From NCBI GenBank assembly GCA_948496895.1, contig CAOOJO010000008.1, forward strand, positions 1-20,950: a stretch of DNA of 20,950 nt, given 5' to 3'. The notes below the pieces were generated by a model that worked only from the letters and a program-made list of their open reading frames with translations, had not been told where the DNA came from and made no database searches. A program made the translations under genes and the position numbers. Origin of the DNA: an uncultured Acetatifactor sp. (GTDB lineage: Bacteria; Bacillota; Clostridia; Lachnospirales; Lachnospiraceae). Position 1 is the first letter of the stretch. Each line of letters starts with the position of its first letter. This document shows positions 1 through 6,494 of this stretch, one piece after another.

Positions 1-1225
1 CCCCTGTCATCAGGGCCTTGTAGGCGGTGGCCGCCAGCACCGACACCGCGATCTCATCGGAGAAGAAGTAGGCGCTGCTCTCCCAGAGGCCGTAGGATTC
101 CCACTGGCCGATCCGCTCCAGCTGCTCCTCTATCTTCTTCATCAAATCGGAGATGCCCTTGTTCTCGTAGTTGATGGTCTTGGTCTTGGAGGTTCCCGTG
201 GTGTCCGTCTCCCCCCGGGTGGTGCTCTCCGCCTCCGCCGTGCCCACGCTGTTGGAGATGGAGTGGCTGAAGGAGGTGCTGGAGGTGTAGGAGGAGGACG
301 TGCTTCTAGAGGAGCCGCTGTTGAAGCCCCAGTTGGAGCTGCTGCCGTCCCCCTGGGAGCCTCCGCCGAAGCTGGTGCCGCTGTTGGTCCCGGAGCTGGT
401 CCCTTCCGTGTTGCTGGAGGAATTGCTGTTGGAGTTGGACACGCTTTCGTTCATGGATTTGGTGAAGGAGTTGGTCACGCCCCTGTTCACCGCGTGGCTC
501 AGGTTCTCCCCGTAGGCGTAGGAGAACTTGGAATGGGGAGACAGGGTGGAGTACAGCTCCTCGTAGCCGTGCTTCCTGATGGCGATGGCCTCTCCGCTTA
601 AGGGGGTGGCGAGGAACACCGCGGTGTAGCTCTTCCCCCGCAGGGTATTGACGAACTTCTCCATCCCCTGGACGAACTGCTCCTTCTTCTCCTTGTCCCG
701 GATGGAGGGGACCAGGGAGACGGCGGAGAGGCCCTTTAAGACGGAGCGGCCGTCCTGGCCCCGCTCTATCCCCTCCAGGAACTCGCCTGTCTCCCGGCTG
801 TTCAGCGGCGCTATCTCTATCCCCGGGAAATTGCTCCGCAGGGTGGACTCCAGAATCCTGCCCGCCAGGGGCGCAATCTGCTCGGAGCGGGTGGCGAAAT
901 AGAAGCCCACGCCCTTCGCGTTCCCTATGAGGAACACCGCCACCGATACGGACAGGTTGTACAGGGCATTGTAGACGCTGGTGAGCTTGTCCAGCACGTC
1001 CTCCTGCTTGTCGAACACCACCTTGGTCATCTGGAAAATCCGCAGCTTCTGGGGGGCCTGCACCGCCCTCCTGTCGAAGTCCAGGATCTCCGCATCGGTG
1101 AAATTGTCGAGATACTGCCTGTTGGTGAAGACGTCCGCAACCTGGAACCCCTTTTCCAGCACCGTCAGGGTCTGCTGCCGGTCCTGCTCCTCCCGCACAA
1201 GCTGCATCTGCTTTTCATGTGTCAC
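1..1225 (-). CDS. Large unknown protein with Ser/Asn/Gly-rich linker (5' part, runs off the left edge)
   Basis: An uninterrupted minus-strand frame of 408 codons begins at GTG 1225 and is still open at base 1. The GTG is preceded by a strong GGGAGGGG site; the ATG at 1218 is out of frame, so GTG is the chosen start. Residues 1-250 look globular: a charged amino end, then a segment with ALYNLSVSVAVFLIG, FYFATRS and a repeated Leu/Ile pattern. Residues about 250-345 are strikingly low-complexity (Ser, Asn, Thr, Gly), followed by a charged helix and an ordered segment at the edge. There is no signal peptide. The layout resembles N-terminal regions of large bacterial ATP-binding (HerA/VirB4-like) proteins with a serine-rich linker, but no Walker motif lies in the visible part, so this is only a guess. 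It is divergent from an XRE regulator, which probably controls it. Confidence 0.75.
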   Translation of the reverse strand, partial: MTHEKQMQLVREEQDRQQTLTVLEKGFQVADVFTNRQYLDNFTDAEILDFDRRAVQAPQKLRIFQMTKVVFDKQEDVLDKLTSVYNALYNLSVSVAVFLIGNAKGVGFYFATRSEQIAPLAGRILESTLRSNFPGIEIAPLNSRETGEFLEGIERGQDGRSVLKGLSAVSLVPSIRDKEKKEQFVQGMEKFVNTLRGKSYTAVFLATPLSGEAIAIRKHGYEELYSTLSPHSKFSYAYGENLSHAVNRGVTNSFTKSMNESVSNSNSNSSSNTEGTSSGTNSGTSFGGGSQGDGSSSNWGFNSGSSRSTSSSYTSSTSFSHSISNSVGTAEAESTTRGETDTTGTSKTKTINYENKGISDLMKKIEEQLERIGQWESYGLWESSAYFFSDEIAVSVLAATAYKALMTG

Positions 1226-1285
1226 TTTACCCCTCCCATAAATCATGCCTTATGCACCGATTTCTTGTTTCAACATTTTCATCTC

Positions 1286-1314
1286 ATTATACTTCACGTT
1301 TTGTGTTTGGTCAA
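1286..1314 (-). promoter_or_regulatory. Sigma-A promoter for the large minus-strand gene
   Basis: On the minus strand TTGACC (1314-1309) and a perfect TATAAT (1291-1286) are separated by 17 nt. Transcription would begin near 1279, giving a leader of about 55 nt before the GTG start at 1225. One dyad lies in the spacer and another abuts the -35, so repression by a bound regulator is likely. Confidence 0.8.
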
Positions 1315-1325
1315 CACATATTGTG
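1295..1325. promoter_or_regulatory. Pair of CAC-N5-GTG dyads, 20 bp apart (putative operators)
   Basis: CACGTTTTGTG (1295-1305) and CACATATTGTG (1315-1325) share the form CAC-N5-GTG and are offset by exactly 20 bp, about two helical turns. The first lies between the -35 and -10 of the minus-strand promoter and the second sits just upstream of that -35. Their place between divergent genes, one coding for an XRE-type repressor, suggests they are that repressor's binding sites. The assignment is inferred. Confidence 0.55.
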
Positions 1326-1352
1326 CTTTATATCTGATTTACTACGCTCTGA

Positions 1353-1361
1353 TGTTACAAT
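1353..1361 (+). promoter_or_regulatory. Extended -10 promoter of the XRE regulator
   Basis: TGTTACAAT gives an extended -10 (TG, one base, TACAAT at 1356-1361). No good -35 is seen 16-18 nt upstream, which is tolerable for extended -10 promoters. The expected start near 1368 leaves a leader of about 40 nt before the ATG at 1409. Confidence 0.5.
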
Positions 1362-1408
1362 GAATAAAATAAGTCCTGTTTTGGAATGCTTCTGTGAAAG
1401 GGGATAAT

Positions 1409-1789
1409 ATGCGACTTGGTAGCATCTTGAAGGAACTGTTGGATCTGCACAGCATCACGCAGAAGCAGCTGGCGGAGACATTGGATCTGTCGCCCTCGGC
1501 TCTGGGCAACTATATCCAGGGCACCCGGGAGCCGGACTACGGCACGCTGATACGAATTGCCGATTATTTCCGCGTCACCACGGATTTTCTATTGAGCCAT
1601 ACCACAGACAGCCCACCCCCGGACAGGGAAAGCCACCGGGAAGAGCTCCTGATCCATATCTTCCGCTCCCTGACGGAGGAGCAGCAGGAATTCTACCTGG
1701 AACAGGGACAGATTTTTCTGCGACAGAACAGAAAAAAAGAGTCCTCCCCTTCATCCCCCGACCGGGAAAATGACTGGAAGGTCTCATAA
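1409..1789 (+). CDS. XRE-family (Cro/CI-type) transcriptional regulator
   Basis: A 126-residue protein. ATG 1409 is chosen over the in-frame GTG at 1394 because AAAGGGG (1397-1403) lies 5 nt before the ATG and would overlap the GTG start. Residues about 1-65 form a typical helix-turn-helix of the Cro/CI family: ITQKQLAETLDLSPSALGNY, then the turn with TREPDYGTLIRIADYF and the closing VTTDFLLSH. Residues about 75-110 are predicted helical (EELLIHIFRSLTEEQQEFYL), as in regulators that dimerise through a short C-terminal helix; the tail is polar and charged. It is divergent from the large minus-strand gene, with paired dyads in the shared 183-nt region, so autoregulation plus control of that neighbour is the simplest model. 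The ligand or inducer is unknown. Confidence 0.88.
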   Translation: MRLGSILKELLDLHSITQKQLAETLDLSPSALGNYIQGTREPDYGTLIRIADYFRVTTDFLLSHTTDSPPPDRESHREELLIHIFRSLTEEQQEFYLEQGQIFLRQNRKKESSPSSPDRENDWKVS

Positions 1790-1792
1790 CAA

Positions 1793-1821
1793 AGGGGCTG
1801 CCGCTTAACGCGGCAGCCCCT
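1793..1821. terminator. Bidirectional terminator between the regulator and spoVG
   Basis: A perfect 11-bp GC-rich stem (1794-1804 with 1810-1820) plus an A-T closing pair surrounds the loop TTAAC. The minus side is followed by TTTGTTAT, a reasonable U-tract for ending the glgC-glgD-spoVG transcript; the plus side has only a weak T-rich stretch after a G run. It lies between converging genes. Confidence 0.75.
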
Positions 1822-1859
1822 GGGGGATTTAACTGTCTATTTTCCTATGATGTCACATC

Positions 1860-2132
1860 TCACTCCCCGTCCGGCTCCTCCAAAGCTTTCCGGTAGCTCT
1901 CCAGGATGACCTCCTGGATGGCTTCCCTGGTGGAAGCATTGATGGGATGGGCGATATCCTTGTACTCCCCATCTGCCGTCCTCTTGCTGGGCATTGCGAT
2001 GAACAGGCCTTTGTCTCCTTCTATCACCTTGATGTCATGCACCACGAACTCCTCGTCCAGGGTAATGGAGACAATCGCCTTCATCCTGCCTTCCTTCGCA
2101 ATCTTGCGCACGCGAACATCTGTAACCTGCAT
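1860..2132 (-). CDS. spoVG: Septation/sporulation regulator SpoVG
   Basis: A 90-residue protein covering essentially the whole SpoVG family. Recognisable parts are the start MQVTDVRVRKI, the GRMKAIVSITLDEEFVVHDIKV strand pair, the GLFIAMPS turn and the DIAHPINASTREAI segment near the C-terminus. SpoVG is a small nucleic-acid-binding protein that affects septation, sporulation, capsule and virulence gene expression in Firmicutes. AAGGGGG lies about 9 nt before the ATG. It follows glgD on the same strand by 39 nt, with no terminator between, so it is probably co-transcribed with the glycogen genes. No credible sigma-H promoter was found in the 39-nt gap. Confidence 0.97.
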   Translation of the reverse strand: MQVTDVRVRKIAKEGRMKAIVSITLDEEFVVHDIKVIEGDKGLFIAMPSKRTADGEYKDIAHPINASTREAIQEVILESYRKALEEPDGE

Positions 2133-2171
2133 CTTTTAAACCCCCTTATTCGGAATCAAAAGCCACCTATG

Positions 2172-3293
2172 TCACATCGTGTATCTTTCGTTTCTCTCTA
2201 CTACAATGCGAATCTGCCCATCTTCCCCCACATAGCGGGAATTTGCCCGAATGGTGCTATGGCTTTCTAAGATGCAATTCTCGATGTAAGTGTTGTCGCC
2301 GATGTACACATCATTCAGAATGATGGAATTCTTGATGACACAATTATTGCCTATATAGCTCTTCTTGAATACTACGGAATTCTCCACGGTGCCGTTGACG
2401 ATGCAGCCGCTGGATATCAGGCTGCCCCGCACATCCGCCCCCATATTGTACTTGGCGGGGGCCAGGTCGTCCACCTTGGAGTAGATGTCCGGGTACTGCT
2501 TGAAGAAATAGCCGCGCACCTCGGGCTTCAGGAAGTCCATGTTGGTGGCGTAGTAGTCCTCCACGGAGGCGATGTTCCTCCAGTAGTCCCGTATCTTGTA
2601 GCCGTAGATCCGCTTCACATCCTTATAGCGGATGAGGATGTCCCTGACGAAATCGTACCTGTCCTCCTCGTTGCACTTCTCCACCATCTCTATGAGCTGG
2701 CGCCTGCGGAGGATGTAGATGCCGCAGGAGATGACCCTGGACTTGGCCTGCAGAGGCTTCTCCTCGAACTCCTCGATGCGGCTCTCCTCGTTCATGCGGA
2801 TGGTGCCGAACCGCTCCAGGTTCGCGTTAGCCCCCATGTCCCGGCAGACTACGGTGATGTCTGCCTTCTTCGCGATGTGGTATTCCATGACCTTATTAAA
2901 GTCCATCTTGTACACGCCGTCCCCGGAGGCCACCAGCACATAGGGTTCATGGCTGCTCTTCAGGAAATCCAGGTTCTGGTAGATGGCGTCCGCCGTGCCC
3001 CTGTACCAGTTGCTGTTCTGGGCGGTCACCGCGGGCGTGTACACATACAGGCCTCCCTGCTTGCGCCCGAAGTCCCACCATTTGGAGGAGTTCAGGTGCT
3101 CGTGCAGGCTACTGGCATTGTACTGGGTCAGCACCGCCACCTTCTGGATGTGGGAGTTGGACATGTTGCTTAAGGTAAAGTCTATGCTGCGGTAGCTCCC
3201 GGCGATGGGCATGGCGCATACGGCCCGCTTGTGGGACAGCTCCCGCATCCTCCGGTTGTTGCCTCCGGCTAAAATGATTCCGATTGCCCTCAT
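2172..3293 (-). CDS. glgD: Glucose-1-phosphate adenylyltransferase, GlgD (regulatory-type) subunit
   Basis: 373 residues, the usual size. The nucleotidyltransferase domain fills the first ~240 residues, followed by a left-handed beta-helix of hexapeptide repeats (about 275-360, e.g. NGTVENSVVFKKSYIGNN). The N-terminal loop reads LAGGNNRRMREL in place of the catalytic GGxGxRL of GlgC, and SGDGVYKMDF replaces SGDHIYKMDY. Such changes are typical of Firmicutes GlgD, which has little activity alone and tunes GlgC in a heteromer. It makes ADP-glucose for glycogen synthesis in the cytoplasm. Its ATG overlaps the glgC stop by 4 nt (ATGA), with AGGTGA upstream, implying translational coupling and matched subunit amounts. 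Confidence 0.95.
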   Translation of the reverse strand: MRAIGIILAGGNNRRMRELSHKRAVCAMPIAGSYRSIDFTLSNMSNSHIQKVAVLTQYNASSLHEHLNSSKWWDFGRKQGGLYVYTPAVTAQNSNWYRGTADAIYQNLDFLKSSHEPYVLVASGDGVYKMDFNKVMEYHIAKKADITVVCRDMGANANLERFGTIRMNEESRIEEFEEKPLQAKSRVISCGIYILRRRQLIEMVEKCNEEDRYDFVRDILIRYKDVKRIYGYKIRDYWRNIASVEDYYATNMDFLKPEVRGYFFKQYPDIYSKVDDLAPAKYNMGADVRGSLISSGCIVNGTVENSVVFKKSYIGNNCVIKNSIILNDVYIGDNTYIENCILESHSTIRANSRYVGEDGQIRIVVERNERYTM

Positions 3294-4564
3294 AGCTGCT
3301 CACCTGCCTTAATCAAAGTTTTGCCGCCCGGCAGACAGGAGTTCTCGTAATCCAGGCCCGTGGTGACACCCGAAATCACTGCGTTCTTTCCCACCGTGAT
3401 ATCGTTGGGGATGACGCTGCGCTCCCCCACGGTCACGATATCGTGGTTGTAGATATGCGGCGCGAGCTCATTCTCCGCTGACCCTCCCACGCCCAGCCGC
3501 ACATGGTCTCCTATCCGCACCTCCTCCGCCACGATAGACTTGTTCACCTCGCAGCCGTTCCCTATCTGGGTCTGGTTCATGATGATGGAATCCCGGACTA
3601 CCGTGCCCTTGCCTATGGTGACCCCGCAGCCTATGACGGAATGGTAGACCTTGCCGTAGATATCCGTCCCCTCCCCGATGATGCTGGTCTCCACCAGGCT
3701 GTCCGCCGAGAAGTACTGGGGCGGCTGGATCTCGCTCTTGGTGTAGATCTTCCAGTATTCCTCGTAGAGATTGAACTCCGGCACCACGTCGATCAGCTCC
3801 ATATTGGCCTCCCAGTAGGAGTGCAGGGTGCCCACGTCCTTCCAGTAGCCGTTGAACTCATAAGCGTAGAGGAACGCGCCCTTCCGGTGGCAGTAGGGGA
3901 TGACGTGCTTGCCGAAGTCCAGCGCGGGCTGCTCCGCCATGGCCACCAGAGCCCTCTTCAGGGTCTTCCAGTTGAAGATATAGATTCCCATGCTGGCCAG
4001 GTTGCTCCTGGGGTTTTTCGGCTTCTCCTCGAAATCCGTGATCCTGCGCTTCTCATCGGTAATCATGATGCCGAAGCGCCCGGCCTCCTCCATGGGCACC
4101 GGCATGACGGCGATGGTCACGTCGGCGTTGTTCTCCTTGTGGAAGTCCAGCATCAGCTCGTAGTCCATCTTGTAGATATGGTCGCCGGAGAGAATCAATA
4201 CATAGTCAGGATGGTAGCTCTCCATGTATTCCAGGTTCTGGTAAATGGCGTTGGCCGTGCCCGTATACCATTCGCTGTTGGAGCTCTTCTCATAGGGCGG
4301 CAGCACCGTGACCCCGCCGATGTTGCGGTCCAGGTCCCAGGGGATGCCGATCCCGATATGGGAATTCAGCCGCAGGGGCTGGTACTGGGTCAGGACTCCC
4401 ACCGTGTCCACTCCGGAATTGATGCAGTTGGAGAGCGGGAAGTCGATGATGCGGTATTTCCCTCCGAACGCCACGGCAGGCTTGGCCATCTTGGATGTCA
4501 GTACACCCAGCCGACTGCCCTGCCCGCCTGCCAGCAGCATGGCAATCATCTCTTTCTTAACCAT
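3290..4564 (-). CDS. glgC: Glucose-1-phosphate adenylyltransferase, GlgC (catalytic) subunit
   Basis: 424 residues from ATG 4564. This start is preferred over the in-frame GTG at 4573 because AGGGG lies 8 nt before the ATG and touches the GTG. It catalyses ATP + glucose-1-phosphate to ADP-glucose + PPi, the committed step of bacterial glycogen synthesis. Visible motifs: the nucleotide-binding loop LLAGGQGSRLG (about 10-20), the PAVAFGGKYRIIDFPLSN segment, SGDHIYKMDY near residue 127, FEEKP near 178, and a C-terminal beta-helix (about 295-400) ending in a glycine-rich tail. It is followed by glgD with a 4-nt overlap and then spoVG. No glgA, glgB or glgP is in the window. The upstream region contains the repeat pair described separately. 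Confidence 0.96.
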   Translation of the reverse strand: MVKKEMIAMLLAGGQGSRLGVLTSKMAKPAVAFGGKYRIIDFPLSNCINSGVDTVGVLTQYQPLRLNSHIGIGIPWDLDRNIGGVTVLPPYEKSSNSEWYTGTANAIYQNLEYMESYHPDYVLILSGDHIYKMDYELMLDFHKENNADVTIAVMPVPMEEAGRFGIMITDEKRRITDFEEKPKNPRSNLASMGIYIFNWKTLKRALVAMAEQPALDFGKHVIPYCHRKGAFLYAYEFNGYWKDVGTLHSYWEANMELIDVVPEFNLYEEYWKIYTKSEIQPPQYFSADSLVETSIIGEGTDIYGKVYHSVIGCGVTIGKGTVVRDSIIMNQTQIGNGCEVNKSIVAEEVRIGDHVRLGVGGSAENELAPHIYNHDIVTVGERSVIPNDITVGKNAVISGVTTGLDYENSCLPGGKTLIKAGEQL

Positions 4565-4599
4565 GGTTGTCACCCCTGTCTTCGCGTTTTGCCGCAGCT

Positions 4600-4659
4600 T
4601 CGCGCTCCGGCGCGCATGGAATCAGAAGTTGGCACAATGTCCTTCTGTGCCAATATTAT
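4600..4659 (+). repeat. Two-hairpin intergenic repeat, copy 1
   Basis: This 60-nt unit matches copy 2 at 57 of 60 positions with no gap. Bases 4601-4614 form a short hairpin, CGCGC, loop TCCG, GCGCG. Bases 4629-4653 form a second one: TTGGCACA, a 9-nt loop, TGTGCCAA. The last 43 bases are identical in copies 1 and 2. It lies between the divergent genes glgC and murC and holds no open frame of note. Confidence 0.85.
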
Positions 4660-4670
4660 TCCACTGCTTT

Positions 4671-4730
4671 GCGCGCTTCGGCGCGCGTGGAATCAGAAGT
4701 TGGCACAATGTCCTTCTGTGCCAATATTAT
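4671..4730 (+). repeat. Two-hairpin intergenic repeat, copy 2
   Basis: It begins 71 bp after copy 1, with an 11-nt spacer. The first hairpin is GCGCGC, loop TTCG, GCGCGC (4671-4686), which as plus-strand RNA would carry the very stable cUUCGg tetraloop. The second is TTGGCACA, 9-nt loop, TGTGCCAA. Its AT-rich end overlaps the -10 element of the glgC promoter on the other strand. Confidence 0.85.
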
Positions 4731-4734
4731 ATCA
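4726..4734 (-). promoter_or_regulatory. Putative glgC promoter (extended -10)
   Basis: Read on the minus strand this is TGATATAAT, a perfect TATAAT (4731-4726) with the extended TG motif (4734-4733). The -35 (TTCCAT at 17-nt spacing) is weak. Transcription would begin near 4719, inside repeat copy 2, so the glgC mRNA would carry a leader of about 155 nt containing both repeat copies. Confidence 0.5.
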
Positions 4735-4925
4735 TACGCTCCGACAAAATGGAATATTTAATGTCAAAATATTTATTTTTTATATTCTTATTTGTGTTAA
4801 AAATTAACATATTTATAGTGCAGTGCCATGTATATTTGTACATATTTTCTAATTTTTATATTTTATAGCTACAATTCAGGCTGCCGTCCCGGGCATCTGA
4901 CGGGACTGAGGAATCGCATTTCATG
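4731..4925. other. AT-rich intergenic stretch between glgC and murC
   Basis: Together with the repeats this belongs to the 430-nt gene-free region 4565-4994. About 150 nt are very AT-rich, unlike the GC-rich genes on either side. It holds a small dyad ATGTA-N6-TACAT (4828-4843) and, at 4886-4906, a GTCCCG/CGGGAC hairpin with a 9-nt loop. No open frame with a ribosome site was found. It may act as an UP-like region for the flanking promoters (inferred). Confidence 0.6.
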
Positions 4926-4955
4926 TTGATTTTTTTTCGCCGACGGTGCTATAAT
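4926..4955 (+). promoter_or_regulatory. murC promoter
   Basis: TTGATT (4926-4931), an 18-nt spacer with a T run, and TGCTATAAT (TG at 4947-4948; TATAAT at 4950-4955) make a strong extended -10 promoter. Transcription would begin near 4962, about 33 nt before the murC ATG. Confidence 0.8.
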
Positions 4956-4994
4956 ATGGATAGAAACGAAAATCCAACAAGGAAGTACAGCGCT

Positions 4995-6380
4995 ATGTAT
5001 ACAATCGATTTCAATCATCCCTGTTCCCTCTACTTCGTGGGCATCGGCGGCATCAGCATGTCCGGCATGGCCCTGCTGCTGCAGGACGCGGGCTTTTTCG
5101 TCTGCGGCTCCGACCGTGCGAAGAGCGCCGCCACCGAGATGCTGGAGGCACAGGGGATTACCGTATTCTATGGACAAAGGGCTGAGAATATGACCGAGGC
5201 CGGGCCAATCGACTGCGTGGTCTTCACCGCCGCCATCCACCCCGACAATCCGGAATACAAGGAGGCCCACGACAGGCTCCTCCCCTGCCTCACCAGAGGG
5301 CAGCTTTTGGGCCAGATCATGAAGCACTACCAGACCCCCATCGCCGTCAGCGGCACCCACGGCAAGACCACTACCACCTCCATGGTCAGCGAGATCCTGC
5401 TGGGGGCGGGCCTGGATCCCACCCTGTCCATCGGCGGGGTCTTAAAGGACATCGGCGGCAATATGCGCATCGGCCATTCGGGGTACTTCGTGGCGGAGGC
5501 CTGCGAGTACACCAACAGCTTCCTGGACTTCTTCCCGAAGGTCGGAGTCATCCTGAACATAGGCGAAGACCACCTTGACTTCTTCAAGGACCTGGAGGAC
5601 ATCCGCCATTCCTTTAGACGGTTCGCCGAGCTTCTGCCCCAGGACGGGTGCCTGATCATAAACGGGGATATCGAGCGGCTGGAGGAGATCACGGGAGGCC
5701 TGCGCTGTCAGGTCATCACCTTCGGAACCGGCGATTCCCGGGATTATAGCGCCACCGACATCCGATACGACGGCTTCGGGAACCCCCGCTTCATCCTGCA
5801 CGGCCCGGGCGGGGAGAAGCGCCCCATCGCTTTGAGCGTGCCCGGGGAGCACAATGTGTCCAACGCCCTGGCCGCCTGCGCGGTGGCGGACTACCTGGCT
5901 ATCGACGGCGCCGTCACGGCCCGGGCGCTGCGGGACTATCGAGGCACCGACAGGAGGTTCGAGCATAAGGGAACCATCGGCGGCGTCACCATCATCGACG
6001 ACTACGCCCATCACCCCACGGAGATCGAGGCCACGCTGAAGGCCGCCGCGAACTATCCCCACAGGAAGCTTTGGTGCGTGTTCCAGCCCCACACCTACAC
6101 CCGCACCAAAGCCTACCTGAAGGAATTCGCGAAGGCCCTGTGCCTTGCGGACGAGGTGGTGCTGGCGGACATCTACGCGGCCAGGGAGACGGATACCCTG
6201 GGCATCCATTCCCAGGACCTGCAGCGGGAGATTCAGGCGCTGGGGCATGAATGCCATTATTTCCCAAGCTTTGATGAGATTGAGAATTTCCTGCTGGAAA
6301 ATTGCATAAAAGGCGATGTGTTGATAACCATGGGGGCCGGAGATGTGGTAAAAGTCGGCGAAAGCCTGCTGGGCTCCTAG
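4995..6380 (+). CDS. murC: UDP-N-acetylmuramate--L-alanine ligase
   Basis: 461 residues, normal for MurC. It joins L-alanine to UDP-MurNAc using ATP, the first step of the peptidoglycan stem peptide, in the cytoplasm. ATG 4995 is chosen because AAGGAA lies 10 nt upstream; earlier in-frame starts fall inside the promoter. Visible signatures: the N-terminal Rossmann segment LYFVGIGGISMSGMA (about 12-26), the ATP-binding loop SGTHGKTTTT near residues 119-128, the EACEYTNSFL segment, NIGEDHLDFF, and in the C-terminal domain DYRGTDRRFE with IIDDYAHHPTEI. It is transcribed from its own promoter. The stop codon directly touches the first of two tandem DnaA boxes. Confidence 0.97.
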   Translation: MYTIDFNHPCSLYFVGIGGISMSGMALLLQDAGFFVCGSDRAKSAATEMLEAQGITVFYGQRAENMTEAGPIDCVVFTAAIHPDNPEYKEAHDRLLPCLTRGQLLGQIMKHYQTPIAVSGTHGKTTTTSMVSEILLGAGLDPTLSIGGVLKDIGGNMRIGHSGYFVAEACEYTNSFLDFFPKVGVILNIGEDHLDFFKDLEDIRHSFRRFAELLPQDGCLIINGDIERLEEITGGLRCQVITFGTGDSRDYSATDIRYDGFGNPRFILHGPGGEKRPIALSVPGEHNVSNALAACAVADYLAIDGAVTARALRDYRGTDRRFEHKGTIGGVTIIDDYAHHPTEIEATLKAAANYPHRKLWCVFQPHTYTRTKAYLKEFAKALCLADEVVLADIYAARETDTLGIHSQDLQREIQALGHECHYFPSFDEIENFLLENCIKGDVLITMGAGDVVKVGESLLGS

Positions 6381-6398
6381 TTATCCACATTATCCACA
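6381..6398 (+). promoter_or_regulatory. Two gapless tandem consensus DnaA boxes
   Basis: Two perfect TTATCCACA 9-mers (6381-6389 and 6390-6398) lie head to tail, starting at the base after the murC stop codon. TTATCCACA is the consensus DnaA-binding sequence. They form the left part of a six-box cluster before the dnaD-like gene. Confidence 0.85.
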
Positions 6399-6418
6399 GA
6401 AAAGATGGAAATCCGGAC

Positions 6419-6427
6419 TGTGGATAT
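6419..6427 (-). promoter_or_regulatory. Inverted DnaA box (one mismatch)
   Basis: The minus strand reads ATATCCACA, one base off consensus, in the opposite direction to the other five boxes. Seven Ts follow on the plus strand, and a weak ATCC/GGAT stem (6411-6425) overlaps the box, so a poor murC terminator may be superposed here. Confidence 0.6.
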
Positions 6428-6467
6428 TTTTTTGGACAGACTCCTGGAATCCGCGGGCCACAGAAAG

Positions 6468-6494
6468 TTGTCCACAGTTTCCACAGTTTCCACA
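6468..6494 (+). promoter_or_regulatory. Three gapless tandem DnaA-like boxes
   Basis: TTGTCCACA, GTTTCCACA and GTTTCCACA occupy 6468-6476, 6477-6485 and 6486-6494 with no spacer. Each has one change from TTWTCCACA. The exact 9-nt period matches the left block. They lie about 70-100 nt upstream of the dnaD promoter -10. Confidence 0.7.

Noticed and set aside
2133..2175. Possible sigma-H promoter for spoVG (AGG...GAATAA on the minus strand)
   Set aside because: The two parts are about four bases too close for the sigma-H consensus and the -35 lacks the AT-rich extension.
4601..4730. CRISPR array from the repeated palindromic units
   Set aside because: Only two units with an 11-nt spacer, no variable spacers of CRISPR size and no cas genes nearby.
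3503..4807. 434-codon open frame on the plus strand opposite glgC
   Set aside because: It is a mirror frame of the well-supported glgC gene, has no ribosome site and gives a composition-biased, unfamiliar protein.
4923..4994. Longer murC start at 4923 or 4956
   Set aside because: These starts lie within or beside the promoter -35/-10; ATG 4995 has a ribosome site and fits the family N-terminus.
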